DNA from: Bicyclus anynana
Lineage: Eukaryota > Arthropoda > Insecta > Lepidoptera > Nymphalidae
NCBI RefSeq assembly: GCF_947172395.1
Contig: NC_069093.1
Span: forward strand, 11,939,561 to 12,003,560
DNA length: 64,000 nt
Reading direction: 5' to 3'
Shown here: positions 45,758-56,545 of the stretch, one piece after another
How positions within the stretch are numbered: position 1 is the stretch's first letter
Layout: each line of letters opens with the position of its first letter
Position numbers and translations under genes: made by a program
Notes under the pieces: generated by a model
Told to the model about the DNA's origin: nothing
The model's input: only the letters and a program-made list of their open reading frames with translations
Databases searched by the model: none

Positions 45758-46052
45758 TTGGCGGCTTTTGTCAGTACATGCTGGTCTTATACGAGTAATA
45801 ATAATTGTGGTCATGACAATAATCTAGTTGAAACTGGAAAGGAAAAAGTATCAAAATACTTGGACCTTGCTCACAAGATTACCGTGTGGAAGGTTGAGTC
45901 AACTATTGTTGTTTCAGTCAATGGTCTTACAACGAAAAGCTTCGATCAACACTTTAAGAAACTTTCACTGCTGGAACAAGGGTCGGATACAGAAGGCAGG
46001 GTTTCTTAAGACTGCGTGTATTGTAAGGTGGTTCTTCACTCTGGAGTCTTGA
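45758..46052 (+). pseudogene. Non-LTR retrotransposon ORF C-terminus, frameshifted
   Basis: The frame starting near 45828 reads ETGKEKVSKYLDLAHKITVW, and after about 45955 the alternative frame reads NKGRIQKAGFLKTACIVRWF and ends LES. Together they match the C-terminal domain of lepidopteran LINE polyproteins (K-Y-x-D-L-A ... I-x-K-G-x-I-Q-K-A ... T-A-x-I-V-R). The match switches frame, so a +/-1 indel lies around 45940-45975. The sequence after the stop ('gaccaccggttgcttgggca', 'cccgcaacgggagggttg') is the usual 3' UTR of such elements. The reverse transcriptase core is absent. Confidence 0.65.
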
Positions 46053-46205
46053 CCACCGGTTGCTTGGGCAAATGTCCCGCAACGGGAGGGTTGATTTTTT
46101 TATGAATTTTTAATAGTCTTTTTCATTATATTTTGTCCTACTAATATTGGTCAAAATTTTAAAAATAGGACAATTAAATAAAGGAGAAAATTATAATTGT
46201 GGGCT

Positions 46206-46290
46206 TCATCATCATCATATTAACGACCTCCTACAGGGCCAGGCCTCTATACTTACAAGAGGGAGGTCTCTTACCATCATCCACTATAAT
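46206..46290. repeat. Short SINE-like repeat fragment
   Basis: 'catcatcatcatattaacga' and 'acagggccaggcctctatac' resemble 30205-30290. Confidence 0.35.
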
Positions 46291-46974
46291 TTGTTTTTAT
46301 TATTTTCCTGCCCAAGCATTATATTTTAGGTACTGGGTCACACTTCAATCTTGATTTTTTCTTCCAAAATTTATAAGATCCTTCCATGAACTTGAAACAA
46401 TTCCAATTACGAAAAGTTTCTTTTATATTACGCTTTGTTACTCTCCTGTTTTGTTACTCTTTTATCTATTAATATGAGTAAACTCCTTTGTAAGTATATT
46501 CCAATACAGACTATGAACCTTCAACTTTATCTAGCACATTTACTCATAAAATAGAAATAGGTAAGGTAAGGTAAGGTACCTAGGACATGGAAAATGTCTA
46601 TTATTCTATAATATATTTTACTGGAATAGTTGAGTACATGATTTATGAATCGTCAGTGGCCTTCATTGATATTCAATAAATACGCCTCATCGCCAATGCC
46701 ATGTCAACTAAAGTTTAGATCATTTTAATAGATAGCATCCAAAACAATATTACATATGTATTATGTATTAAAATGAATTGTTGTTCGTATAGCTAAACCT
46801 CAATAACGGGTTGAACAATTTGTATTATTAGTGCCAATACTAAAATATCATATGAAATAACTTTAAATAGTTTAAAAACCTTAAAAAAAAATACGCTTTT
46901 AGCACGTACTAAAAATTACAAATATCGGATTTAGGTCACGTGAATATTTTTTTCGTATTTTTTACAGCAAAACC
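46291..46974. other. AT-rich DNA, no gene seen
   Basis: A GGTAA pentamer run (46560-46580) is the only simple repeat. Confidence 0.4.
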
Positions 46975-47190
46975 TTGCATTTGATATCCATATCATGGGG
47001 GTGGACTCCAAACAGCCAGTCCGCCATCTTGGGGAGGCCGCCATATTTGATTTGTAATAGCGTTTATCAGCTAGTCCTGTATTGTCATCAGAACTCAGAG
47101 CGTGTGCAAAATTTCATCATAATCGAAGGTCGGGAGTGGGTCAAATTAAGATTCCAAGATTTGATTTTTTTACATACATAGTTAAAAGTG
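46975..47190 (+). repeat. Interspersed repeat, retroelement-like
   Basis: 'cagtccgccatcttgggga', 'cagaactcagagcgtgtgca' and 'aaaatttcatcataatcg' form a block typical of dispersed lepidopteran repeats. Not assigned to a class. Confidence 0.45.
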
Positions 47191-48493
47191 AAGCTAATAT
47201 AAGCGTGTTAAAAATAACATTAGGAGTAGCATAAGACGATAGACATTTAAGCCGATAGACATTGGTAGGTCGATTATTTTATATTGAAACTTTTGTTTTA
47301 TTAGGTGCTACGTAATTTATCGGGTCAGTTAGTGTATCTATATATATAAAAATCTCGATGCTAATGAATAATTTAAAATTTAAAAATCTACGTCCGATTT
47401 AAATAAATTTAAAAATCAACGTCCGATTCACAGAAAAAATAACATTAAAAGTGAATTATGTCCTTTTGGGTTATTTGTCTTAACGGATATTTTGTAGCAC
47501 GTAGACCACTAAACACTTTTACGCCCTAAACCCCTCAAAAATATAAAAAAATACCATAACACTGACGTCCTTCTTATTGAATAATTTGATCTATTCTGAC
47601 ACAAAGTGTATTAGTTAAGCTTATATAGAAAGAAAAGATGAACCGGAACCTAGTGAATCCTTCAAATATCGCAATATTTCTGAAACAAAATAAAAAAATG
47701 GCATTTACCGTGGTGGTTTACATCGTCACCTTGAAGAGTGGGCGTGGAGACCAGAGCGCGGCGGGGCATCCAATGCACCCTGAGAAAAAAATGATCAAGT
47801 CATACGAGATAGCGTAAACGTCGCATCTTGTAAACAATACAAGTTTTGTATGTCATTTAATCTGACTTATATTGACTAGCTATATTTAATGTATTGTAAA
47901 GTTAATAAGTAAAGTATAGGAATCTCATTTCCAAATATAATTAATATAAAATACGTAGAAGAACCAGTTTAACTTAACGATATATGTAATTCGGAACCTC
48001 CCTTTCGTGTGTATTGGACGGTATAAATAACAAACAATAGAAAATCCGTGGATAGATTCAAAAGCTCAGTTGTTTGTTATATATGTTATAAATACTGTCT
48101 AATAATATTATGTAATTACCTTAATAATAAATAAAGAAAACAGTAATCCATGAAGTGGCACGCATTGTGACGAGGATTCCCTCTTTGGAGCCCAACAAGT
48201 GCCCTTAATCTACGCAAGGAGAAGATAGATTTTTTTAATAAATTAATTAATATGTTAAGTTTATTTTATATAAATATTGTTAAAAATAAAAGAAACTACA
48301 GAAAATAAATAAGTAAAATAAAAGAGAAAGAATCAAAAGAAGTAGATTAATGTACAAACGTCTTCAAAAAAGGACAAGAAGTTAAGTGTAACACGTTTAT
48401 CGCTGTAAGCCTATCTTTGTACCACAGCATTCCTAAACAGTTCAACAATGCACGCAAGGTGAGGCAACCTGCCGAAAGGGCATATCCATCTGA
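47191..48493. other. Upstream region of gene A, no other gene seen
   Basis: AT-rich, with a short direct repeat 'aaaaatc(t/a)acgtccgatt' at 47381 and 47409. Regulatory sites for gene A would be expected here but cannot be pinpointed. Confidence 0.4.
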
Positions 48494-48500
48494 TATAAAA
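48494..48500 (+). promoter_or_regulatory. TATA box of cuticular protein gene A
   Basis: TATAAAA lies 88 bp upstream of the proposed ATG, placing transcription start near 48520-48532 and leaving a 5' leader of about 60 nt, normal for small insect cuticle genes. Inferred from position and motif only. Confidence 0.5.
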
Positions 48501-48587
48501 CGTGAACATCCCTGTAAACTATGTATTCCAACGCCAGAGTTCATAGCATCACACACCATCTAAACGTATTCTAATCCCATCTAAAAT

Positions 48588-48602
48588 ATGATGTCGAAAC
48601 TG
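48588..48602 (+). CDS. Gene A coding exon 1 (MMSKL)
   Basis: ATG ATG TCG AAA CTG followed by the donor GTAAGC at 48603. A tiny phase-0 first exon is the rule in lepidopteran CPR genes, and it completes a textbook signal peptide with exon 2. The upstream TATAAAA supports it. The second ATG (48591) could also be the start. Found by eye, not by homology. Confidence 0.7.
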
Positions 48603-51600
48603 GTAAGCTATTTAATATAGACGTTATTAAGCTCACACGAGTTCCAACACCATAAATAACTGGTAGTGTAATTTGTAGTGCTCTTTGAACCTAGGTAATG
48701 TGTTAATCTTTGGTGATCATTTATGTGATTACACAGTTATTGAACCATAAGTAATTTTATATAGTGTTATTAATTTCAAAAGTGCCTAAATCAGAATAAA
48801 TGCCCACTTTTCTGCTGAAAATGTTTTTAATATTATTTTGACAGTCGAAATTGATAAAGTTAGGCCAGAATTCTTTTGTATCCATAAAAATAACAACTAT
48901 TTCAAGATTTAGTCAATGCATTATCCATCTTTTATCTATCGCTGAATTCCTAAAGTAGGTTAATATTTTTTCTGATGGTGACGTTAATTAACTCGCTGAT
49001 CCTGTGGACTTCGTACAACCTGTGGATTCCGTGTTTTTGTGTTTCTTTTTTATTTCGTTTTCTTATTTTTTTAGAGAAACAAAAATCCAATCGTTTAAGT
49101 TCATTTTGAGTCGTGATATTAACGAATAACAATTTATTTTTATATGTGTAAGAAAGATGGTAATAACAATATTGATTGCAAATCCACCTATTACCATTAC
49201 GATTTCCTGATAAGGCAGACTAGGACCTCCCACCAAATTTGCTATTTCTTTAGACTTTAGCTATATTGAGAAGGACATTTTTTTAGTGAACAAAACTTTG
49301 TTATCGTCTACCGCGATTTGCAATTTGCTATTAGAATTTATGTGTCCGTCGATTACAATGCCTGTATCTTCAGCCTAAATATCTTATTATTTATTGTATG
49401 CTTATCGGATATGCGACCGCGTATATCCAAATTCAAGCGAACGCCAGCTAGTATACCTATCTTTACACGAACCATTATTTTAGGGCCACTTTTGACTCCT
49501 AATAACTCAAAATCTAATTAACCTAAGCAAATTAAATTTGGTTAATACGTGTAACGTTTAATTTAAATATTACCCTATGTAAATTACCTATGTAAATGTA
49601 ATTTTCTTTGATCGACATTTTTACTAACTCACATTACAAATCGTTGAGTTTTTGCCTTTAAAAATCTAAGCGAAAAACAACGGAAGCGACTTCATTTTCT
49701 ACTATGTAGAGTGCTGTTTCTTACTACGGGCCTAGTAAGATATCTCAGGCTTGCACAAGTTTTGGTCGACCCTCCACATAGTCAACCTTCCTGATGACGC
49801 TGTCATCGTTTAAGCACTGGAAGTCTGCTGACTTTCAGGGGCGCTTTGACATTGATTTTCAGTTGTTTACTAAAAACCCTCTCTATACTCAGTCGCTAGT
49901 GATAATATGCTTGTATTTTCCAGATCATCCTCGTGTCGATGACTGTGGCGGTGACATTTGGTGCGAGGCTCGACCACTTAGTGCAGGGTTACAGTGGAGG
50001 CAACGCCGCGCCTTTCCGCTTCGAGAATGTGAATAACGGGGATGGGAGTTACCGCTTCAGGTCAGTGCTGCAGTTTATGAATAATGGCCCAATCTTGTGG
50101 GTATGCCATTGCAATTTCCGTTATTGGAATACTGACATTCTAAAATTAAAGACGTTTATAGGTGGTGTAAACGTAGTAGTCTAAACGTTTATAGGCAGTG
50201 GCTTAGTAGTTGAGCTTGATTGTGGATTATATGCTGTGAAGGTATTAGTTGACTCCCGCGACGCGGGAAATTCTGTTTCTTAAAAACCCCGAATCGTGGA
50301 TTTTTCCGGGATAAACAGGAAGGAGCATAATATGTTCTGCTTCAAAATCCAAGTGGTTACAGCAGTGAAAAGGTAACACACAGAGATACATTCGCATTTA
50401 TAATATTAGTATAGATTAAGTGACGATGTCGTCTAAAATGGTAGCAAAGCTTCAATTTCACAGGAGTAATGTTCAAATACTAGATGGTCTGAGGACATCA
50501 AGCGGGTTGCAGGGAGCCGCTGATGCTCGCGGCTCGAGACCTTTTTGTTTGGAAGTCCATGCTAGAGGCCTATGTCCAGCAGTGGACGTCCATCGGCTGT
50601 CAATGATGATGATGATGAATGTTCAAATATACACGGCAGATTACAATAATTTGGCTTAGGTTTTTAATTCTGATGGATCATAAGTTAACCAACTAGCAAT
50701 GGCAAAAGTCACTACCAGACTTAATTTGATTGCGTTTACGTTGATTATATTTTAGATCAAAACTAAATTTATTGGATGAATGATTTATAATTCATTTGAG
50801 AATAGTCGCCTGCAGCGTTAGTAAATTGCGACACGTGCAATTTACAATTTATATTTATTATTATTTATACCTTTATTATTTAGATATTACCTTTTTATTA
50901 TTATTTTTCGGGTTTCCCAATTTTTCCATTACTATTTACACTGACTTTGTTTTTTGTTAATGAGTTTTACTTGCTTGTTTATTCGCCTCAAGACAAGTAT
51001 TTGAAAGTCAATTCAAGGAGCCTATGTCTAGCAGTGGACGTCCTTCGGCTAATGATGATGATGATGATTTACTTATACTATCTGTAGGTACTTTCTTGCG
51101 TCTATCTTCTTTTACTTTTCTTTCTATGGGCATCTTCGAATCTCATTGAATCACTTTGTATCAAATGCTCAAGCTCTGGAAAGAGGTCACTGCAAGCGCG
51201 AACTGATGTAACTGTAATAAGGCGGAAGGTTGCATTTTTCGGACATCTGCAAAGACGAGAGCCCAGGCTGACCTTAAGATAGTTAGAAAACGTGCATCAG
51301 AGCGACATCGATGGAAATGGGTGGACGATATTAAGGAGTGGACCAAGAGTAACTACAGCCAACTGATAAATAATTCACGGGATCGGAAAAGTTTTCTCCA
51401 TCTGACCGCCAAACTTCAGTTTGAAGAGGGCACCCGATAGAGATGATGGACATCTTATTTTACGGGTTTCCCATTGCACTGAGTTTTTGATTTTTTAATT
51501 AGTTTTACTTACTTGTTCATTCCAGTTACGATACACCGACGGGTATATCAGCGCACGAGAGCGGCGCACCCCGAGCTGCCGGCCCCGAGGGTCCAGCAGT

Positions 51601-53758
51601 GACGGCGGAGGGGGGCTTCTCCTACCGCGCGCCCGACGGCCAGCAGATCTCCCTCACCTACACCGCTGACGAGAACGGCTTCCACCCGCAAGGCTCGCAC
51701 ATCCCCACTCCCCCGCCCATCCCAGAGGCCATCCTCCGCTCTCTGGAGTACAACAGACAACATCCATCGTAAGTTTTAACTACATTACTTACAAGACACT
51801 CACCCTGACTTTGACACCAAGGATAACCACAACATAAACTCCAACCGTGGCTTCCCCAAGGACTGTGTTCTGCCTTTGAAGCATGCGAATGAATCACCAC
51901 ACGTATGACTTGGTACTGTTTCCCTCCTTGCGGGCCCGAGTTAAGACGACGTAAGGCAATATTTTATAACTAAGGGCTGGTTTCACCGCCTTCTAATAAG
52001 TTTCGGATAGTCAAATGTGTCAAATGAAAAAGACATAACTTGTAAATGTACTTACTAAACTTGTAGCTTACTATCAAATGGTGGCTAAAGGGTTGTTCGG
52101 ACTACTTTAGCAGTTTAGTCGAGTAGCGTAAAATTTAGCTGCTAAACGTGTCTGAACACCAATAATTTGGTCGAGTAGGTTAGTAAATAGGTTAGTCGAG
52201 TCAATCCATCTGACTCTATTTTAACGAACGAGTAGCGCCTCCAACCACGCGTCCACTCTCACTGGTTTACAAGTCCGAACCTGGCGAATTAGTCGAGTTC
52301 ATTAGTTGCTCGCTGGGGCGATGAAATAACTATGATATTTGTTACAAAATATTCATTTTCGACGTACCCATAGACGCATTCTTTTTATTAATCACACAAA
52401 CTTCCTAATCCACTTCTTCTATTATAGACATTGTGGTTAGCCTAACTAGTTTATTTACTCTATTGCGTTGTACGTTGTTCATCTTACAAACCACCACTCA
52501 CTTAAGAACTGTACTCGAACAAAGTGCGAACGATTTTTGGGCATTAGTAGTAGTTTACTTGACTAAAATCCTAAAGTAGTCCGTATTAGATTAATAACTG
52601 TTTCATTAGTGAAGACTGGGTCAGGCTAAGTAATAATAAAGTTTTCTTTCTTACAAGCGGATCTCAGAAAATATTCTCAAATCGGAGTTGAGAATTTGAT
52701 AGTGTGACACCCTCGTGCCACGATGATCACGGTATCGATCCGTTAGCTGTAGCGTTTTCTATGGTATGTGGTCCCGATCAATGCATTAATTCTGGGATCA
52801 TTACAGATACAGAACATAACTGATAGGGATCCTTACAGAGATAAACATCGCCTGCCCGTCAAAGAACATTGGAGCAGAGCGTGTACGAGTAGGTCTAATC
52901 TCTCAATCCCTTCTCCCCTAAGTTAAGGTTTGGCTCTGCAGTGCGCCTTCAAAAATTGACATATAATGTTGATTTCAGTACCAGCCTTTTTTGCCGCATG
53001 TTTCTTAATGTACCGACAATTATTATTTACTCGTACATATATACGGAAACTTACTGTTATGCAAATCCTATTTGTTACGTCGATGCAAAGATGTTTCAAG
53101 AAGGCGCGCACGACGCATGCGTCCACGCTTATGAATCGTCAACGAAATACTCGTTTATTCAACTAAAAAACGCAAATTAGAATCAAAACCTTGTTATGTT
53201 TTATGTATTTACCTTAACTGTATAACAATATATTCTTCCATACAACAATCTATAGAACAATATTCCATTAAAGAAGTTACACTGAGTCAAATAAACTAAA
53301 CTTTTGTCTTGCAGTAGGTAATCGCGGCTCAGTGCATTTACCTAAGCAACATATCCCCTCTCCTATGAGAAGGGATGGCTTGGCTCTGTAGTGAGCCGTT
53401 AAAATAGGCCGACGATGATGATGATGATGATGATGATGACGATGATGATGATAATGATGATTACTGTAAGGACCCTCGTCCTTAAAAATCACTGGCCATT
53501 CCTGCACTAGTATGGCAAGCAGACCGCACACGACCACCTCGTTTAAGCGCCGGTGACAGACCAGACTGACCCATGCCCCCACTACCAATGTACATGAGAT
53601 AGTGTATGTAGGTATTGTAGGTATCTATGTAGTAGACACAAGCACTACAATAACAATTATTATACTCGTATTTGTCTCTTTTAACTACACCTAAACATGA
53701 TAATTTCCATGTTTTCAGGAACGAAGGCTCTTACAACGGTCAACGTAACTACTACTAG
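48588..53758 (+). CDS. Cuticular protein, RR-1 (chitin_bind_4) type, gene A
   Basis: Secreted structural protein predicted to bind chitin fibres in the larval or adult cuticle. Joined exons 48588-48602, 49924-50060, 51526-51768 and 53719-53758 give 144 residues. Residues 1-18 are a signal peptide (MMSKLIILVSM... ending FG), with cleavage likely before RLDHL. The Rebers-Riddiford RR-1 domain spans about 45-117: GDGSYRFSYDT, then GGFSYRAPDGQ, YTADENGFHPQG and PTPPPIP. A short tail ends in GQRNYY. Every junction has GT/AG sites, with phases 0, 2 and 2 as in other insect CPR genes. Adults' cuticle and endocuticle SgAbd-like proteins share this sequence pattern. It has a convergent paralogue, gene B, at 57880-61362. 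The family assignment is very secure; stage and tissue are unknown. Confidence 0.93.
49924..50060 (+). CDS. Gene A exon 2 (signal peptide end, start of RR-1)
   Basis: Acceptor 'ttttccag' at 49916-49923 and donor GTCAGT at 50061. Encodes residues 6-50, from IILVSM to GDGSYRF, and ends in phase 2. Confidence 0.92.
50240..50416 (-). mobile_element. Helitron-like element in intron 2 of gene A
   Basis: 'tcccgcgacgcgggaaattc' (decayed terminus), 'atcgtggatttttccgggat' and a 5' end with 'tttataatattagtatag'. The intron stays spliceable. Confidence 0.6.
50484..50618 (+). pseudogene. RTE-type LINE 3' end with ATG tail, intron 2 of gene A
   Basis: 'gaggacatcaagcgggttgc', 'ggcctatgtccagcagtgga' and 'catcggctgtc' followed by (ATG)n. 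This is the sense copy of the C-terminal end of the RTE ORF plus its short tandem tail. Confidence 0.65.
50908..50999 (+). repeat. Duplicated pre-acceptor tract of gene A intron 2
   Basis: 'cgggtttccca', 'cactga', 'ttttttgttaatgagtttta', 'cttgcttgtttattc' parallels 51460-51525, the polypyrimidine stretch before the functional exon 3 acceptor. This copy ends 'cgcctcaag', so its acceptor context is weakened. Confidence 0.6.
51014..51068 (+). pseudogene. Very short RTE 3' end with ATG tail
   Basis: 'gagcctatgtctagcagtgg' and 'acgtccttcggct' followed by AATGATGATGATGATG. It retains only the last codons and tail. Confidence 0.6.
51170..51440 (+). pseudogene. Non-LTR retrotransposon ORF C-terminus, intron 2 of gene A
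   Basis: The frame ending at the TAG 51438-51440 reads WVDDIKEWTKSNYSQL, then DRKSFLHLTAKLQ and ends GTR. This matches the final residues of LINE ORFs (W-x-D-D-I-x-x-W ... D-R-x-x-W/F). Upstream it is degraded but keeps a FFGHLQRR-like segment. Confidence 0.6.
51526..51768 (+). CDS. Gene A exon 3 (core of RR-1 domain)
   Basis: Acceptor 'cattccag' and donor GTAAGT (51769). Encodes residues 51-131 plus two bases of codon 132. High GC at third positions contrasts with the flanking AT-rich introns. Confidence 0.95.
51769..53718. other. Intron 3 of gene A
   Basis: About 1.95 kb with no exon inside. A degenerate SINE-like piece with a GAT repeat lies at 53330-53465 (ccctctcctatgagaaggga ... gatgatgatgat). 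'ggctctgcagtgcgcc' at 52930 is a smaller relative. Confidence 0.6.
53719..53758 (+). CDS. Gene A exon 4 (C-terminal 12 residues)
   Basis: Acceptor 'tgttttcag', 40 nt encoding NEGSYNGQRNYY and TAG. Gene B has a matching EGSYNEG start in its last exon, which confirms the junction. Confidence 0.9.
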
Positions 53759-53885
53759 GCTCAAAGTATTACTGGACTGTAGGTGCGTGTGTGGACACCT
53801 CAGGGAGCGCTGTGATAAAGTGGCAACTTACTCCTAACTGTTAAATTGATTTAATTATTATTTATGCAATTCTGTATAACTTGTG

Positions 53886-53911
53886 AATAAAGTTATTACT
53901 AAGAAAATAAA
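53886..53911 (+). terminator. Polyadenylation signals of gene A
   Basis: Two AATAAA hexamers (53886-53891 and 53906-53911) lie 128-153 nt after the stop codon. Confidence 0.7.
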
Positions 53912-53954
53912 GTATTTTGTTATTATATTTTAAAGCGGCTAAGGTTTCTGTTTG

Positions 53955-54233
53955 ATATGACCTCTGCCTTTGATTCCGGAGGGTGTGGGTTCGAATCCGG
54001 ACCGGGGCATTCACCTCCAGCTTTTCAGTTGTGTGCATTTTAAGAAATTAAATATTACGTGTCTCAAACGGTGAAGGAAAACATCGTGAGGAAACCTGCA
54101 TACCAGAGATTCGTCTTAATTCTCTGCGTGTGTGAAGTCTGCCAATCCGCATTGGGCCAGCGTGGCCTAACCCTTTTCAGTCTGAGAGGAGACTCGAGCT
54201 CAGCAGTGAGCCAAATATGGGTTGATAATGATG
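53955..54233 (+). mobile_element. tRNA-derived SINE with perfect 14-bp target-site duplication
   Basis: Begins in the B-box half of the head (gatatgacctctgcctttga, ggttcgaatccggaccgg), with the full body and a GATAATGATG end. Flanked by AAGGTTTCTGTTTG at 53941-53954 and 54234-54247, the hallmark of target-primed insertion. It lies 43 bp past the second poly(A) signal of gene A. Confidence 0.9.
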
Positions 54234-54311
54234 AAGGTTTCTGTTTGTCGCCGATGGCTTTTTGGGTTGAATATGTCAAATAGAGACTTGAGTGGGTCTG
54301 CTAGTTGCTTT

Positions 54312-54733
54312 ATGTGAGACTAGCCGATGCCCCTGTGGTTTCAACCGTGTAATTACCGTTCCCAAAGAAATGTCGGGATAAAATATAACCAATGCTACTC
54401 GTTGAAGATGTAACTCTCTAATGGTGAAAGAATTTTTATAATCGGTTGAGTACTTTTTGAGATAAGTCAAGTAACAAACTCACAAAAAAATCAAACTACT
54501 CATTTTACAATGTAACTACCAGAATCGCCGCAATTTCATAAAAAAAAAATTTATGGGAACGGAAACTTGCCGTAATAATACGTGAATAAAATACCCATGT
54601 TAATCTTTGACAATGCAGCTTACTATTGGAGAAAGAGTTTTTATAATCGGTTTAGTAGTTTCGGAGTTTATTCGTAACAAACTTACTAAACAACAAAAAT
54701 CAAATCTCACTTCTTTATAATATTGGTTTAGAT
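54312..54733 (-). mobile_element. Two Helitron-like copies in tandem, degenerate
   Basis: First copy 54312-54490 (ctagccgatgcccctgtggt, gataaaatataaccaatgct, ataatcggttgagtactttt). Second copy about 54545-54733 with the same internal order and a 5' end 'ctttataatattggtttaga'. Confidence 0.5.
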
Positions 54734-55272
54734 AGTTAAGATAAAGTTAGGTCTGAAAACCAAACAGTCTGCGGAAAACTTAAGCCTGTTGTACTGATGT
54801 TATCTTAATAAAAGCTTTTCGCGTAATTTCATGAAAAAAGAGAAAACCACAAATATATGAAGATCGGTAATTACAAGTCGCAGCAACTTGTATAGGCTTT
54901 AAATAGTATGTAAGGGAAAAAATATCTTGGAATTAAATATTTAGTAATATTAAAGATAGATATAGATAATAATAATAATTATTATTTTGATATATCTTGA
55001 AGGGATTACGCAGCATTTTCGCTGAAAGCTCTCAGCTGATTTAATTTTTTTCGACACTTTGAACAATTTATCAACATATTTCAACCGATTTACACAAAAC
55101 CTTGACAAATTATTATTAAACCGATATACATATTTGTGAGCCTGTGGTCCGATCCAAAGAACATAGAAAACGCAAAATAATTCCGTGGTCCTATATTTGG
55201 ACTGTGATGGCTTTGGAAAGTAGTAATTTCAAGACTTCAACCGTACAAGTATAAAGCGTTTTATTTTTATAC
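54734..55272. other. No supported feature
   Basis: AT-rich, with a short AATAATAATAATTATTATT palindromic simple repeat near 54967. Confidence 0.4.
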
Positions 55273-55621
55273 TAGCGGACGCCCGCGACTTTGTCAGCGT
55301 GGAATTTATTTTATCTCAAATCCCTCGGGAAATAATACCCTACGTGCTAATCCAGACTATAATCTATCTCTACTTCAAATTTCAGGTGATTCGGTTCAGT
55401 AGCCGACGCGTGAAAGAGTAACAAACATTTATACACCAAAATCATCAGGTTTTGGCAAATCTCGGCAATCCATTCCAGATTTTTCGGAATAAACAGTAGC
55501 TTAAGTGTTAATCCAGAGTATTTATTACCGTTCCAAATTTCAGCCAAATTGCTTCAGTAGTAGCAGTGTCAAAGAGTAACAAACATCCATACAAACTTTC
55601 GCGTTTATAATATTAGTAGGA
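55273..55621 (-). mobile_element. Helitron-like element with internally duplicated body
   Basis: CTAG terminus and 'cgcccgcgactttgtcagcg' at the left, 5' end 'gcgtttataatattagtagg' at the right. The block 'tttcag(g/c)...ttcagtag...gagtaacaaacat' occurs twice (55370-55430 and 55535-55590), so it is a head-to-tail composite of two copies. Confidence 0.65.
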
Positions 55622-56034
55622 TTTTCGTCAGGTGAATATTAGAAATCGCCAGTCGGTAAGCTACGGAAACCCTTCGAAACCACCATTATTTTTTTAAAGA
55701 GATCTATGGATCTCTACCGAAGAGTTGCTACGAAAATAATCTGCAGACTAAAGGAATGATATCCCGCATAAAATTAAATCATTCAGTTTGGGATTTGGAC
55801 CCTTCAAACTTTTCAAAGCCATCCCAGGGCCAAACTCCATATTTGACTACCGTACTTACCTAAGGTAGCACAGATCGTACCTAAGATACCTAAGTATATG
55901 CTAGATACCTATGGTAGAAGCGTGAGCCTTTCTAATAAATTAATAATGATAGTAGTCATGGAGCTACGTTTCGAAATTTTTATATCATGCTGTTCCTGTT
56001 AGTTTCGAGAATTTATAAAATGTATAATATTCTA
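55622..56034. other. No supported feature
   Basis: Nothing gene-like. Confidence 0.35.
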
Positions 56035-56545
56035 GGGGTGTAAGGGGGAGGCTAGACTAGTCAGTCTCCCCAACTGCCAACCTCACCTGCTCGTGGTGCA
56101 CCCTACAGATGGACCGACGAGGCTCTGGCGACCGACGAATGGCGGTATATCCACTCCCACAAGCTAGATTTCGAAATGCCTCAGGCCAGTGTCGGGCAGC
56201 AGTGACACCGGCGCGAGTAATCTAGCACTGCGCTGACCAACCCGCATGCCCAGCGTGGTCAGTACTGGGCAAAACTTAGTATGGTCTACAAAAACATAAC
56301 ACAGCCCCTAGTCCCCGGCAGCCCCGCTATTCCTGGCTCTGGCAGCGGTTACGGTAACGGCAGGGCAAGGGGTGTTAAGAATCTCCGGCAGAGATTCCGC
56401 TGCCAACCCCGACGACTAGACCTGGCAACATACAACGCACGCACTTTGAGGTCCGACGAAAAGGTCATCGAGCTGGAAGAAGTTATGAGCAAGTTGCACT
56501 GGGATGTCATAGGATTGTCTGTAATATATATTATTATAATATATT
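56035..56545 (+). pseudogene. RTE-type LINE 5' end: 5' UTR and start of endonuclease
   Basis: From an ATG at 56281 the frame runs about 80 residues. The segment LATYNARTLRSDEKVIELEE and DVIGLS is the N-terminus of the RTE apurinic endonuclease domain, up to the expected catalytic E that would follow GLS. The sequence then breaks into a TATAT-rich stretch (56521-56545). It keeps a GC-rich 5' UTR (56040-56280), rare for LINE copies, and lacks all downstream ORF. Confidence 0.7.

Noticed and set aside
51548..51900. Minus-strand frames opposite exon 3 of gene A
   Set aside because: Shadows of the GC-rich RR-1 exon; no homology in those frames.
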